64,000 nt of DNA from Putridiphycobacter roseus. GTDB taxonomy: Bacteria > Bacteroidota > Bacteroidia > Flavobacteriales_D > Crocinitomicaceae. Numbering within the stretch: the stretch's first letter is position 1; every line of letters begins with the position of its first letter. Position numbers and translations under genes: made by a program. This document shows, piece after piece, positions 19,264 to 27,345 of this stretch. Below the pieces are notes generated by a model. That model had not been told where the DNA came from and did not search any database. It was given only the letters and a program-made list of their open reading frames with translations. Location of the stretch: positions 24,696 to 88,695 of the forward strand of contig NZ_QKSB01000012.1 in NCBI RefSeq assembly GCF_003234935.1, in the 5' to 3' direction.

Positions 19264-20106
19264 TTAATAATCGCCTAAAGTTTCTTTTAATTGACCCAAA
19301 GCTATTTGTTCTTGTTCAAGAGAAGGAGGAGAACCGTGCCATTTATGTGTTCCTTCCATAAAGTCGACTCCTTTCCCCATTGCGGTTGTCATGATAATCA
19401 TAATTGGTTTACCGTTTCCAGTCATTTCCTTAGCTTTTGCTAAAGTGCTCAATATCTCAGCATGATTATGTCCGTCCATTTCAAGTACATCCCATCCAAA
19501 AGCTTGCCATTTTAATCTCAAGTCTCCTAAAGGTAGTACATCATCAATATCTCCATCAATTTGTTTGTGGTTATAATCAATGGTAGATATTATATTATCC
19601 ACTTTATTACCAGCAGCATACATAGCTGCTTCCCAAATCTGACCTTCTTGTAATTCTCCGTCACCATGTAGGGTATAAATAATACGATCGTCACCGTTTA
19701 ATTTTTTTGCTTGTGCAGCACCAAGTCCAACAGAAAGACCTTGTCCTAATGAACCTGAAGCCATTCTAATACCAGGTAAACCTTTGTCTGTACTTGGGTG
19801 ACCTTGTAATCTTGAGCCTAATTTTCTAAAAGTCGCTAATTCTGATTTATCGAAATATCCTCTGTGTGCTAAAACACTATATAGTACTGGTGAAATATGT
19901 CCATTAGATAAAAAGAACAAATCTTCTCCTACACCATCCATTTTAAAGTCATTTGGATCTAATTTCATCACATCAAAAAACAAACATGTCAAAAAGTCGG
20001 CACATCCTAAAGAACCACCGGGATGACCTGATTGAACAGCGGTCACCATTCTAATAATATCTCTTCTTACTTGACTACTGATTGATTTTAATGCTTCGAT
20101 CTCCAT
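19264..20106 (-). CDS. transketolase, N-terminal subunit
   Basis: The thiamine-diphosphate-binding half of a split transketolase. It shows the opening HPGGSLGCADFLT, FLSNGHISPVLYSVLA, the GSLGQGLSVGLGAA segment, and the ThDP-binding GDGELQEGQIWEAAMYA (GDG...N) region. At 280 residues it is the usual N-terminal subunit size. It heads the minus-strand unit that continues through the VWA gene into the C-terminal half. Both halves are needed for a working active site, so coordinated expression is expected. Confidence 0.94.
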   Translation of the reverse strand: MEIEALKSISSQVRRDIIRMVTAVQSGHPGGSLGCADFLTCLFFDVMKLDPNDFKMDGVGEDLFFLSNGHISPVLYSVLAHRGYFDKSELATFRKLGSRLQGHPSTDKGLPGIRMASGSLGQGLSVGLGAAQAKKLNGDDRIIYTLHGDGELQEGQIWEAAMYAAGNKVDNIISTIDYNHKQIDGDIDDVLPLGDLRLKWQAFGWDVLEMDGHNHAEILSTLAKAKEMTGNGKPIMIIMTTAMGKGVDFMEGTHKWHGSPPSLEQEQIALGQLKETLGDY

Positions 20107-20198
20107 ATTCTTTATTTATTTGACAAAATTATATTAATTTCTTTGACAGGTACAATTCGCGGGACTTTAAATTTCACAATTTATCAACGTCTATTTTT

Positions 20199-21224
20199 TT
20201 AGTTGTAAAAATCATTTGGATTTAGCTTTGAAAATGCACTTGTTTTTTTTATAAACTTTTGGGTAACAATACTTTTTTTATACAAACCGGCTTTATTAAA
20301 AGTAGTACTCTCCGATTTAATTATTTTTCTTTTAGCCATTAATTTTTTCCAATTCGCATACAAACTTATGTGCGCCTTAAATACAGCTGCAAAATGTTTA
20401 AATTGAAATTTGACTAAAAACATCATAGCAGCTATGCCGTCTAAAATTAATCGGTAAAATATTTTTGTAAAAAGGTGATGTTCGTGATTTTTGACAATCA
20501 TGTACAAACTATTTCTAAAATTAAGGTACGTTTTCTTTGGATTCATGTAATCTAAAGTCCCACCACCTACATGGTAGACAAAAGATTTTGGCGTATACAT
20601 TAGCTTATAACCTCTTTTCTTTAAGCGCCAGCATAAATCAATTTCTTCCATATGGGCAAAAAAATCGTCATCTAAGCCACCCATTTCATGGTACAATTCC
20701 GCTTTTACTACCATACAAGCTCCCGTTGCCCAAAAAATTTCACTTTCTTGATCATACTGACCTTTATCTTCTTCTACTACTTCAAAAATTCGACCTTTAC
20801 AGAATGGGTAATAATTTTTATCTAAATAACCTCCTGCTGCACCTGCATGTTCGAAATGAGTTTTTTGTTTGTAACTTAATATTTTAGGCTGTACCGCTGC
20901 AATTTTTTCATCTGAAGCTAAAAGTTCAATACAAGGAGCTAACCAGTTTGGGGTCACTTCAATGTCAGAATTCAATAAAACATAGTACTTTTCAGGCACA
21001 TGTTGTAGTGCTTGATTATACCCTGTAGCAAATCCACCATTAGATGGGTTTATTATAAGTGTAACCTCTGGGTAATTTGATTTTAAGAACGCCACCGAGT
21101 CATCAGTCGACTGATTATCGGCAACATACACCTTCGCATGATTTGAATTTGCCATTACAGCAGGTAAAAAATCTTTTAAGTATTTTTTACCATTATAGTT
21201 TAATATGACAATTGCTGTATCCAA
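20199..21224 (-). CDS. family 2 glycosyltransferase
   Basis: A GT-A fold transferase that probably adds a sugar to a surface polysaccharide, related to rhamnosyltransferases. It begins VILNYNGKKYLKDFLP, then shows YVADNQSTDDSV, NGGFATGYNQAL, YVLLNSDIEVTP (DxD-like) and the MEEIDLCWRLKKRGY acceptor-site motif. The only start before the domain is TTG at 21222-21224, since a stop codon precedes it in frame. No other polysaccharide genes are adjacent, so the target is unknown. Confidence 0.9.
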   Translation of the reverse strand: MDTAIVILNYNGKKYLKDFLPAVMANSNHAKVYVADNQSTDDSVAFLKSNYPEVTLIINPSNGGFATGYNQALQHVPEKYYVLLNSDIEVTPNWLAPCIELLASDEKIAAVQPKILSYKQKTHFEHAGAAGGYLDKNYYPFCKGRIFEVVEEDKGQYDQESEIFWATGACMVVKAELYHEMGGLDDDFFAHMEEIDLCWRLKKRGYKLMYTPKSFVYHVGGGTLDYMNPKKTYLNFRNSLYMIVKNHEHHLFTKIFYRLILDGIAAMMFLVKFQFKHFAAVFKAHISLYANWKKLMAKRKIIKSESTTFNKAGLYKKSIVTQKFIKKTSAFSKLNPNDFYN

Positions 21225-21252
21225 TGATTCCGATTAATGAGGGGCGAAAATA

Positions 21253-22668
21253 CTAATTATCGAAATAAATACCGCTATTTCCATCCATAGATTCGCCTGA
21301 TTTAGTATTTCTTTTTAAAAGTTCCTGCCGCCAATTGGTATTTTGAATTTCACCAGGCATATCTGAGTGCAGCAACGGGTAATCATTTGTCACTAAATCC
21401 GGGTTATAAAATATAAACTGCATGTTAGATCTTTGGCCTATTTTATAATACTGCCATATTTGGTAAGGGTATGCGCTAGTACCATTTGCTTGATCTGTAA
21501 TAAAGTTAGGGGGACCATATTTCAAATGAATCCTTCCTCTATCAGTTTCAAAGCCTTTTCTTATTTGTGTACCAAATAATTTTTCGGCATATTGGACTTG
21601 TATTTTATAGTCTTGCCATCCTCTAAAAGGATTTTCCGGTGCGGATTGTACCCAATAAGAATAAAAATACCGTTTTAAGTATGTAGTATCCCTGGCCGTG
21701 AGCATTTTTCTAATCCTTTCGTATTCATATTGTGGTGAAATTGGCATTAAACTAGCCACAAAGTAAAATACCGAGTCTGAAGATAATTCTTTTTCAAAAT
21801 TATTTTCAATATCGACATTCGTAATATCGATTGGTTTTATTTCTATAATACTCCTTCTTTTAAAAGGGGTAATTTTTTCCAATAAAGTATCTTGTTTTGA
21901 ATTAAATACTTGCATAACCAATTCGTACTCTCCTGTTTTTAAGTCATGAATTGGTAACACATTAATAATTGGGATTATTGGAGCAGATTTTAACTTTTTA
22001 TATTGAAAATAACTCTCTAGGTTATTGGTTGTTCCTTTCTTGCGAATATTAAACGTTGCCACATACTGCATGGTACTATCAAAATTTTCTATACTATTAT
22101 ACAGCTCTAAATAATACACTATTTTGTCATAATCTGGTGGAAAAAAATTGGTGAAATATGGAATCATTCGGTAACCATTCTTAGTGAATTTATCGTTAAC
22201 ATCTGATTTAGTAATGTCTTGAATGAAGGCTACATCTGCGCATTCAACTCTTAATTTTAATTGTTTTTCTATTTCAATATCAAATTTACCTTCAATAATT
22301 TCTCCGCTATTTAAGTCTTTCACAGATAAGTCAAAAGTATATTTACCTGTTGACAATTTAAATCTTTGCATATCAAAAAAATCATCTACAATAGAGTCTT
22401 TCATTTCTGGAGACTTTAAAACATATTTATCGACTGCAATAATTTTTTCATTTTGCATAAAGACTTGCGTAATCTCTAAATTTGCTTCTAGATTACCATT
22501 TTCATTGGCCATAAATTTAAGAGAACCACTTGCAAATTGTAAAGCCGTTTCCACATAAGGTTCATGGTCGACCGTATAATAAATATGATAGTTAAAAAAC
22601 ACTCTTGGTTTTGCCAATCCAACCAAAGAAATTGAATAAATAATAATGCTCAGGATAAATTTTTTCAT
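21253..22668 (-). CDS. exported GWxTD domain-containing protein
   Basis: A 471-residue exported protein with signal peptide ending near GLA. The C-terminal part carries the GWxTD-family signature, here as KGFETDRGRIHLKYGPPN near residues 388-405, preceded by RYFYSYWVQSAPENPFRGW. The N-terminal 300 residues are beta-rich. The molecular role of this family, common in Bacteroidota and a few other phyla, is unknown to me. It stands at the upstream end of the minus-strand run, next to the tRNA repeat array. Confidence 0.85.
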   Translation of the reverse strand: MKKFILSIIIYSISLVGLAKPRVFFNYHIYYTVDHEPYVETALQFASGSLKFMANENGNLEANLEITQVFMQNEKIIAVDKYVLKSPEMKDSIVDDFFDMQRFKLSTGKYTFDLSVKDLNSGEIIEGKFDIEIEKQLKLRVECADVAFIQDITKSDVNDKFTKNGYRMIPYFTNFFPPDYDKIVYYLELYNSIENFDSTMQYVATFNIRKKGTTNNLESYFQYKKLKSAPIIPIINVLPIHDLKTGEYELVMQVFNSKQDTLLEKITPFKRRSIIEIKPIDITNVDIENNFEKELSSDSVFYFVASLMPISPQYEYERIRKMLTARDTTYLKRYFYSYWVQSAPENPFRGWQDYKIQVQYAEKLFGTQIRKGFETDRGRIHLKYGPPNFITDQANGTSAYPYQIWQYYKIGQRSNMQFIFYNPDLVTNDYPLLHSDMPGEIQNTNWRQELLKRNTKSGESMDGNSGIYFDN

Positions 22669-22791
22669 GATTCTTCAAATTTAAGCAAAGTTTATCAGTT
22701 TGATTAAAAAAAATATTTTTTCTGAAACTACTGTATATGCTGGTTTTATAAAATCTTCGAAAAAAATATTTGTTTTTTTTTTCAAAAACTT

Positions 22792-22820
22792 TTGCTGAAT
22801 AAAAATAAACACTACTTTTG
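22792..22820 (+). promoter_or_regulatory. promoter of first tRNA-Ser gene
   Basis: TTG at 22792-22794 and TACTTTTG at 22813-22820, with an 18-base spacer, match the Bacteroidota consensus. The box ends four bases before the mature tRNA 5' end. Confidence 0.6.
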
Positions 22821-22824
22821 GCGC

Positions 22825-22909
22825 GGAGAGTTGGCAGAGTGGTCGAATGCACTAGTCTTGAAAACTAGCGTACCGCAAGGTACCGAGAGTTCGAATCTCT
22901 CACTCTCCG
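22825..22909 (+). tRNA. tRNA-Ser (anticodon UGA), copy 1
   Basis: The sequence folds as a class II tRNA. The acceptor stem GGAGAGT pairs with ACTCTCC, and the anticodon loop CTTGAAA has TGA at 22859-22861. A long variable arm GTACCGCAAGGTAC follows, then the T-stem GAGAG/CTCTC with loop TTCGAAT, and discriminator G. CCA is not encoded. It has its own upstream promoter and downstream terminator, and is identical to the copy at 23368-23452. Confidence 0.96.
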
Positions 22910-22917
22910 CAAAAGAA

Positions 22918-22946
22918 AACCCATCAACATTGTTGATGGGTTTTTT
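22918..22946 (+). terminator. terminator of tRNA-Ser copy 1
   Basis: CCCATCAAC (22920-22928) pairs with GTTGATGGG (22932-22940), followed by six T. The same hairpin follows copy 2, and appears again without a full tRNA at 23695-23714. Confidence 0.85.
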
Positions 22947-23336
22947 GTTTTATAAACCATTTTAAAAGCCTCAGCTTTTAAAAAATGGAGTTAAAACAAA
23001 AAACCTATTGCGAAGAAATGATTGGTTTTCATGCTTGTTAAGGAAAACACAAAGGAGATCACGTAAGTAAACTCAAAATAAAAACGAACGTAAGTAATCT
23101 CGAGTAAAACAACCTAAGAAAACAAAAATTGCGCAGCAATATAAAGTTTTCAAACTCGAAAAAAAACCACGTAAGTAATCTCAAGTAAAACACCTCAAGA
23201 AAACAAAAATTGCGCAGCAATATAAAGTTTTCAATTTCCAATAAAAGATCACCTGAAAAAACTACCCTCCCCCCTAAAAAAGCATTGTTTTTTATACAAT
23301 TCAATGAAAAATTTATTTTTTTTTCGAAAACATTCG

Positions 23337-23363
23337 TTGAATAAAAAAATAATACTACTTTTG
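23337..23363 (+). promoter_or_regulatory. promoter of second tRNA-Ser gene
   Basis: TTG at 23337-23339 and TACTTTTG at 23356-23363 with a 16-base spacer. The -7 box ends four bases before the tRNA, as in copy 1. Confidence 0.55.
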
Positions 23364-23367
23364 CCGC

Positions 23368-23452
23368 GGAGAGTTGGCAGAGTGGTCGAATGCACTAGTC
23401 TTGAAAACTAGCGTACCGCAAGGTACCGAGAGTTCGAATCTCTCACTCTCCG
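23368..23452 (+). tRNA. tRNA-Ser (anticodon UGA), copy 2
   Basis: The sequence is identical over the whole 85-base tRNA to copy 1, with anticodon TGA at 23402-23404. The promoter core and terminator are also kept, while flanking spacers have diverged slightly. It is therefore probably functional and a recent duplicate. Confidence 0.96.
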
Positions 23453-23460
23453 CAAAAAAA

Positions 23461-23489
23461 AACCCATCAACATTGTTGATGGGTTTTTT
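23461..23489 (+). terminator. terminator of tRNA-Ser copy 2
   Basis: CCCATCAAC (23463-23471) pairs with GTTGATGGG (23475-23483) and is followed by a T-run, as after copy 1. Confidence 0.85.
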
Positions 23490-23668
23490 GTTTTATAAAC
23501 CATTTTAAAAGCCTCAGCTTTTGAAAAATGGAGTTAAAACAAAAAACCTATTGCGAAGCAATGATTGGTTTTCATGCTTGTTAAGGAAAACACAAAAGAG
23601 ATCACGTAAGTAATCTAGAGTAAACACAACCTAAGAAAACAAAAATTGCGCAGCAATGAAAAGTTTTC

Positions 23669-23685
23669 AATCTCTCACTCTCCGC
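23669..23685 (+). pseudogene. orphan tRNA-Ser 3' end fragment 1
   Basis: The 17 bases AATCTCTCACTCTCCGC match the T-stem/acceptor 3' end of the two intact tRNA-Ser genes. They are followed by a third copy of the tRNA terminator hairpin but have no tRNA body upstream. It is fused to the repeat sequence at a shared AATCTC. Confidence 0.8.
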
Positions 23686-24069
23686 AAAAGAAAACCCATC
23701 AACATTGTTGATGGTTTTTTTGTTTTATAAACCATTTTAAAAGCCTCAGCTTTTGAAAAATGGAGTTAAAACAAAAAACCTATTGCGGAGCAATGATTGG
23801 TTTTCATGCTTGTTAAGGAAAACACAATAGAGATCACGTAAGTAAACTCGAAAAAAAAACCACGTAAGTAATCTCGAGTAAACACAACCTAAGAAAACAA
23901 AAATTGCGCAGCAATGAAAAGTTTTCAAACTCGAAAAAAAAACCACGTAAGTAATCTCGAGTAAAAACAACCTAAGAAAACAACTTTACGACCTCCAAAA
24001 CCTCAAAATTGCGAAGCAATGATTGGTTTTCATGCTTGTTAAGGAAAACACAAAAGAGATCACGTAAGT

Positions 24070-24086
24070 AATCTCTCACTCTCCGC
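24070..24086 (+). pseudogene. orphan tRNA-Ser 3' end fragment 2
   Basis: The same 17 bases, AATCTCTCACTCTCCGC, end the repeat array. Here they follow CACGTAAGT directly and are not followed by the terminator hairpin. Confidence 0.78.
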
Positions 24087-24422
24087 CAGCAATTCTTTTA
24101 AGCCAAGTGTTGACAAAATCTTCTTTTTAGCTACCAGAATAGCTGTAATTAGAGCTTCATTTAACCCAGTACTTACGCGAAAATGTCTTTACTGAAAATT
24201 TAGCATTGACCACTCATGAAGAAGTAATCTCCCCTACCAATAGCATAGGCTTTACCAGCATTTTAATAAACGTATTTATGATTTGAATAAATACGAATAC
24301 TTCTAAAAAATAATTTCGAAGTAATTAAAATGAATTAATTCACGCATTACAGGGTTTACCCTATAAATCTTATTCTCCGCTTTACTCACCTTTGCATTGT
24401 AAATAATATAATTATAGATAAT
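24087..24422. other. intergenic, nothing recognised
   Basis: 336 bases between the end of the repeat array and the next gene. It is AT-rich with no repeat unit, tRNA or convincing promoter. A CACCTTTG near 24387 is a poor -7 match. Confidence 0.4.
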
Positions 24423-24905
24423 ATGAAAAAAAGAATTGGATTAGTAATGCTGTTTATGGTTTTTATATTTTCCGTTAAATCACAAGGCGAATATAAAAGT
24501 GCTGTTGGTGTAAGAGGCGGTTTTTACAAAGGTATATCGGCTAAACATTTTATGTCAAATAAAGTAGCTGTAGAAGGATTATTAACGACTCGATATAACG
24601 GTATAAATATTACTGGGCTATTGGAATTTCATAATCAAGCATTTAATACAGAAAGATTAAATTGGTATTTTGGTTTTGGCGCACATGCTGGCTATTATAA
24701 CAGTATCTATTATTCATATTATGGAACAAATTCAGGGTATGGAAAAACCTTTGGTGTAGATGGTATTATAGGAATTGAATACACTTTAGACTTTTTCCCC
24801 TTAAACATTGGATTAGACTGGAAACCCATATTCAATCTTTATGGCGGAAGTTACTTTAGAGGTGACTCAGGTGCATTGTCGATCAGGTATTGTTTTAATC
24901 AATAA
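24423..24905 (+). CDS. small outer-membrane beta-barrel-like protein
   Basis: A 160-residue exported protein with signal peptide ending near VKSQ. The rest alternates aromatic and glycine-rich strands (GVRGGFYKGISAKHF, WYFGFGAHAGYYNS, GIEYTLDFFPLNIGLDWKP, ending IRYCFNQ), as in small porin-like or OmpA-type barrels. A C-terminal aromatic close is present. A terminator follows, and the gene appears monocistronic. No specific function can be assigned. Confidence 0.78.
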   Translation: MKKRIGLVMLFMVFIFSVKSQGEYKSAVGVRGGFYKGISAKHFMSNKVAVEGLLTTRYNGINITGLLEFHNQAFNTERLNWYFGFGAHAGYYNSIYYSYYGTNSGYGKTFGVDGIIGIEYTLDFFPLNIGLDWKPIFNLYGGSYFRGDSGALSIRYCFNQ

Positions 24906-24911
24906 AAATTA

Positions 24912-24952
24912 TAAAAGGACCTGATTAATATCCATTAGGTCTTTTTAATTTT
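24912..24952 (+). terminator. terminator after beta-barrel gene
   Basis: GGACCTGAT pairs with ATTAGGTCT around a short loop, followed by a T-rich run. Confidence 0.75.
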
Positions 24953-25598
24953 TCATTATTCTCATTGCATGGTGTAATATATAACAGCTCTTAAAGCGCA
25001 TTCAAATACTTCATTTTTTATACGCCTTCTATCTCGGTTTACGTTTTTTATTAAGTTAGTGTTTTTTGATTTTAGTACAACTTATATCCCGAATTTAAAC
25101 AAGGACTTACCCCCTAATAACGGAATTATTATATTAAAAATAATTGGCGCTTTTAGCATAAAAATTTATCCATATTTTTTGTGGTTCATTTACTATGTCA
25201 TTTGAAAACTATCATTTTCTCTCCATAAAAGAAAACCCATCCACATTGTTCAAGGGGTTTATGGTGTAAAGAGAACCTCTTAAGTAATCACTTAAAAACA
25301 ACTTAAACATCCTTAGAAAAAATAGGTAGCAATTAAATGTTTTCACCATTAGGAAAGAACCCACGATAAAAACAACAGAAGTAAGCACCCACTAATTATC
25401 CTGCTAAAAACATTGAAAAACATACGCTCACAAAGGTTTTTAATCTTGTATACTGCCTTTAATTCATCCTATTCTAAAAAATAAAAGGAAGCAATAAACT
25501 TCTTTTTGTTTAATCTTTTTGATAAATGATTAAACATTGCGTATCTTTAGCCACAGAATAAAAATGGAATTGATCATTAGGTACAAACTAAATTAAAT
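24953..25598. other. 646-base non-coding stretch with a decayed tRNA-repeat copy and a promoter
   Basis: No gene is visible. Around 25213-25345 the sequence TCTCCATAAAAGAAAACCCA and the following bases resemble the tRNA 3' tail plus terminator backbone of the 23 kb array, with many substitutions. AAGTAATC and TTAGAAAA-like pieces then follow in the same order. The end holds a candidate promoter (25519-25549) for the next operon. Confidence 0.5.
25519..25549 (+). promoter_or_regulatory. candidate promoter of the small-protein operon
   Basis: TTG at 25519-25521 and TATCTTTA at 25542-25549, 20 bases apart. The -7 box differs from consensus only in its last base. The leader would be about 45 nt. 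Confidence 0.5.
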
Positions 25599-25763
25599 AT
25601 GTTCGGATTATTTAAAAAGAAAACAGAAAAAGAAAAATTGGAAATTAAATTTAAAAACTTGCTAAATGAAGCACATCAATTATCCACTGTTAATAGGCAA
25701 CGAAGTGATGAAAAGGTGCAAGAAGCCAATGAAGTAATGAAAAAGATAGAAGAATTAATTTAA
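25599..25763 (+). CDS. Lacal_2735 family small protein
   Basis: A 54-residue soluble, helical protein beginning MFGLFKKKTEKEKLEIKF, with the conserved internal LLNEAHQLSTVNRQRSDEKV segment and ending KKIEELI. It matches the small Bacteroidota family known by the locus-derived name Lacal_2735, whose function is unknown. It opens a four-gene run (DUF2452, TIGR03643, flavin reductase) spaced by 6-34 bases and is probably co-transcribed from the promoter at 25519-25549. Confidence 0.8.
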   Translation: MFGLFKKKTEKEKLEIKFKNLLNEAHQLSTVNRQRSDEKVQEANEVMKKIEELI

Positions 25764-25770
25764 GGAATTT

Positions 25771-26172
25771 ATGCAGGAAGAAAAAAGGCCAGACAATGTT
25801 GTTTTTAATACAAAGACCAATCAATACGACGCGTCATTAAAGCCGTACCCAACAAATGTTGGGGCACCAGTAATTACGACAACGGATACCCAAGTCTGGA
25901 AAAACAGAAGCATTAATAAAGTGAACCATAAGGTGGCTACAAGGTATTTAGAATTACAAAATGCTTATCAAGAAATGATGGCTGAATTTGAGTACAACAA
26001 TCTTATTTTTAAAGCTATTTTTAATTTTGAGCCTATTATTGGGGAGACCTATCATCTATACCAAAGAGAAAATGGAGAAAATTTTTTATCTCTTATAGCC
26101 CCACATGAATGCAAATTTACTTCGCTAGGAAGTTTTTATTTGAACGCAGACCAAATTTGGGAAAAAGTGTAA
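25771..26172 (+). CDS. DUF2452 domain protein
   Basis: A 133-residue cytosolic protein. The opening RPDNVVFNTKTNQYDASLKP and following YPTNVGAPVI are typical of DUF2452; the second half has FEPIIGETYHLYQRENGENF and ends with NADQIWEKV. No catalytic motif is evident. It starts seven bases after the Lacal_2735 gene and ends six bases before the TIGR03643 gene. Confidence 0.8.
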   Translation: MQEEKRPDNVVFNTKTNQYDASLKPYPTNVGAPVITTTDTQVWKNRSINKVNHKVATRYLELQNAYQEMMAEFEYNNLIFKAIFNFEPIIGETYHLYQRENGENFLSLIAPHECKFTSLGSFYLNADQIWEKV

Positions 26173-26178
26173 CGGTAA

Positions 26179-26466
26179 ATGAAAACAAATTTTAAACTAA
26201 GTATTGAGGAATTGGACCGTGTTATAGAAATGGCTTGGGAAGACCGTACACCATTTGAAGCGATACTGTTTCAATTCAAATTGGCAGAAAAAGACGTCAT
26301 TTACCTCATGCGTTCCAACTTAAAAACAGGTAGTTTTAAACGTTGGAGAAAAAGGGTAAATAGTGGCAATAGTCAAAAACATTTAAGGAAGAGGTTGCAA
26401 TCCATTGATCGTTTTAAATGCACCCGTCAAAAATCGATAAGTAATAACAAGATTAGTAAAAGATAA
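26179..26466 (+). CDS. TIGR03643 family protein
   Basis: A 95-residue basic protein with the family's conserved EMAWEDRTPFEAILFQFKLAE block broken across two helices, then VIYLMRSNLKTGSFKRWRKR and a Lys/Arg/Ser-rich tail that could bind nucleic acid. In my knowledge this family often lies near cryptochrome/photolyase genes, but none is visible in this window. Function unknown. Confidence 0.8.
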   Translation: MKTNFKLSIEELDRVIEMAWEDRTPFEAILFQFKLAEKDVIYLMRSNLKTGSFKRWRKRVNSGNSQKHLRKRLQSIDRFKCTRQKSISNNKISKR

Positions 26467-26500
26467 TTTCTTTTAATCAGCAAGCACTAAACCAGTACAA

Positions 26501-27136
26501 ATGCACATTAGCAAAAAGGAAATAGAGGCATTAGACCGTGTCAAAAGACTAAAAATAATCAATGCTGTTTCAGGCATAAAATCGGCAAATTTAATTGGTA
26601 CAATCAATAAAAAAGCGCAGACTAACTTAGCCATATTTAGTTCTGTTGTCCATATTGGCAGCGATCCTGCCTTATTAGGTTTTATGATGAGACCGACCGC
26701 TGATGTTCCAAGGAACACGTACAATAACATCATGGAAAACGAGCTTTACACCATCAACCATGTTCAGTCTTCTTTTATTAAAAATGCACATTACACTTCA
26801 GCAAAGTTTGAGGAATCTATTTCAGAATTTGATCGTTGTAACCTATCCGAAGAATTTATCACAGACTTTCAAGCCCCTTTTGTTAAAGAAAGTACTTTTA
26901 AAATGGGGATGAAACTAAAGGAATCAATCCATATTAAATCCAATAATTCCATATTAATCATTGGAGAAATTGAACACTTGATATTACCTGACGATTCCAT
27001 GGTAGACAATGATATTAACTTAGAAGTTGCCAATAGTATTGGAATTTCAGGTTTGAACAGTTATTATTCTTTAAAAAAGGTAGCCTCTTACCCTTATGCT
27101 AGAGAAAAAGAAATTCCAAATTTCGAAACCCATTAA
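26501..27136 (+). CDS. flavin reductase-like / FMN-binding split-barrel protein
   Basis: A 211-residue protein of the flavin reductase-like family, which binds FMN and usually reduces flavin with NAD(P)H. Visible are ANLIGTINKKAQTNLAIFSS, HIGSDPALLGFMMRP and NTYNNIMENELYTINHV, all at family positions. It closes the four-gene run after a 34-base gap. The substrate cannot be deduced. Confidence 0.85.
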   Translation: MHISKKEIEALDRVKRLKIINAVSGIKSANLIGTINKKAQTNLAIFSSVVHIGSDPALLGFMMRPTADVPRNTYNNIMENELYTINHVQSSFIKNAHYTSAKFEESISEFDRCNLSEEFITDFQAPFVKESTFKMGMKLKESIHIKSNNSILIIGEIEHLILPDDSMVDNDINLEVANSIGISGLNSYYSLKKVASYPYAREKEIPNFETH

Positions 27137-27345
27137 CCATTCTCCTGCGTTTCTAATTTACACAAAACATCTAACTTCTTTTCGGCTATTGAAATGATGA
27201 AAAAATATTTCTCCCCCACTCCTTTAAAGCAATAAATTAGGTGACAAAATCGCAGCAGAAACACCCCCAATTAAATCGAGCTCCATGCAAAAGCTAAAAA
27301 TGCAATTGTTAGATTCAATTAAATAACCACACTTAGCTGGTACCT

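Larger units (their letters stand above)
22911..24090. repeat. tandem palindrome-rich repeat array around tRNA-Ser genes
   Basis: Three successive copies share one backbone: terminator hairpin, AAAAGCCTCAGCTTTT-type stem, TTGCGAAGCAATGATTGG block, CATGCTTGTTAAGGAAAACAC, then CACGTAAGTAATCTCGAG and GAAAACAAAAATTGCGCAGC elements. The copies begin near 22911, 23454 and 23686. The 13-base palindrome ATTGCGCAGCAAT occurs at 23128, 23209, 23645 and 23903. Variants with AAG in the centre occur at 23550 and 24008. The third copy lacks a tRNA body. I see no protein-coding gene; open frames here are by-products of the repeats. Confidence 0.85.

Noticed and set aside
22592..22852. Minus-strand frame running into the first tRNA-Ser gene
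   Set aside because: It overlaps the tRNA, its promoter and the GWxTD gene start; the protein is low-complexity.
23059..23970. Two Phe/Leu-rich minus-strand frames in the repeat array (23059-23304, 23746-23970)
   Set aside because: Their protein repeats just reflect the DNA repeat units; both are products of tandem repetition.
22911..24090. CRISPR array in the tRNA repeat region
   Set aside because: Repeat units are long and variable, there are no uniform spacers, and no cas genes are near.
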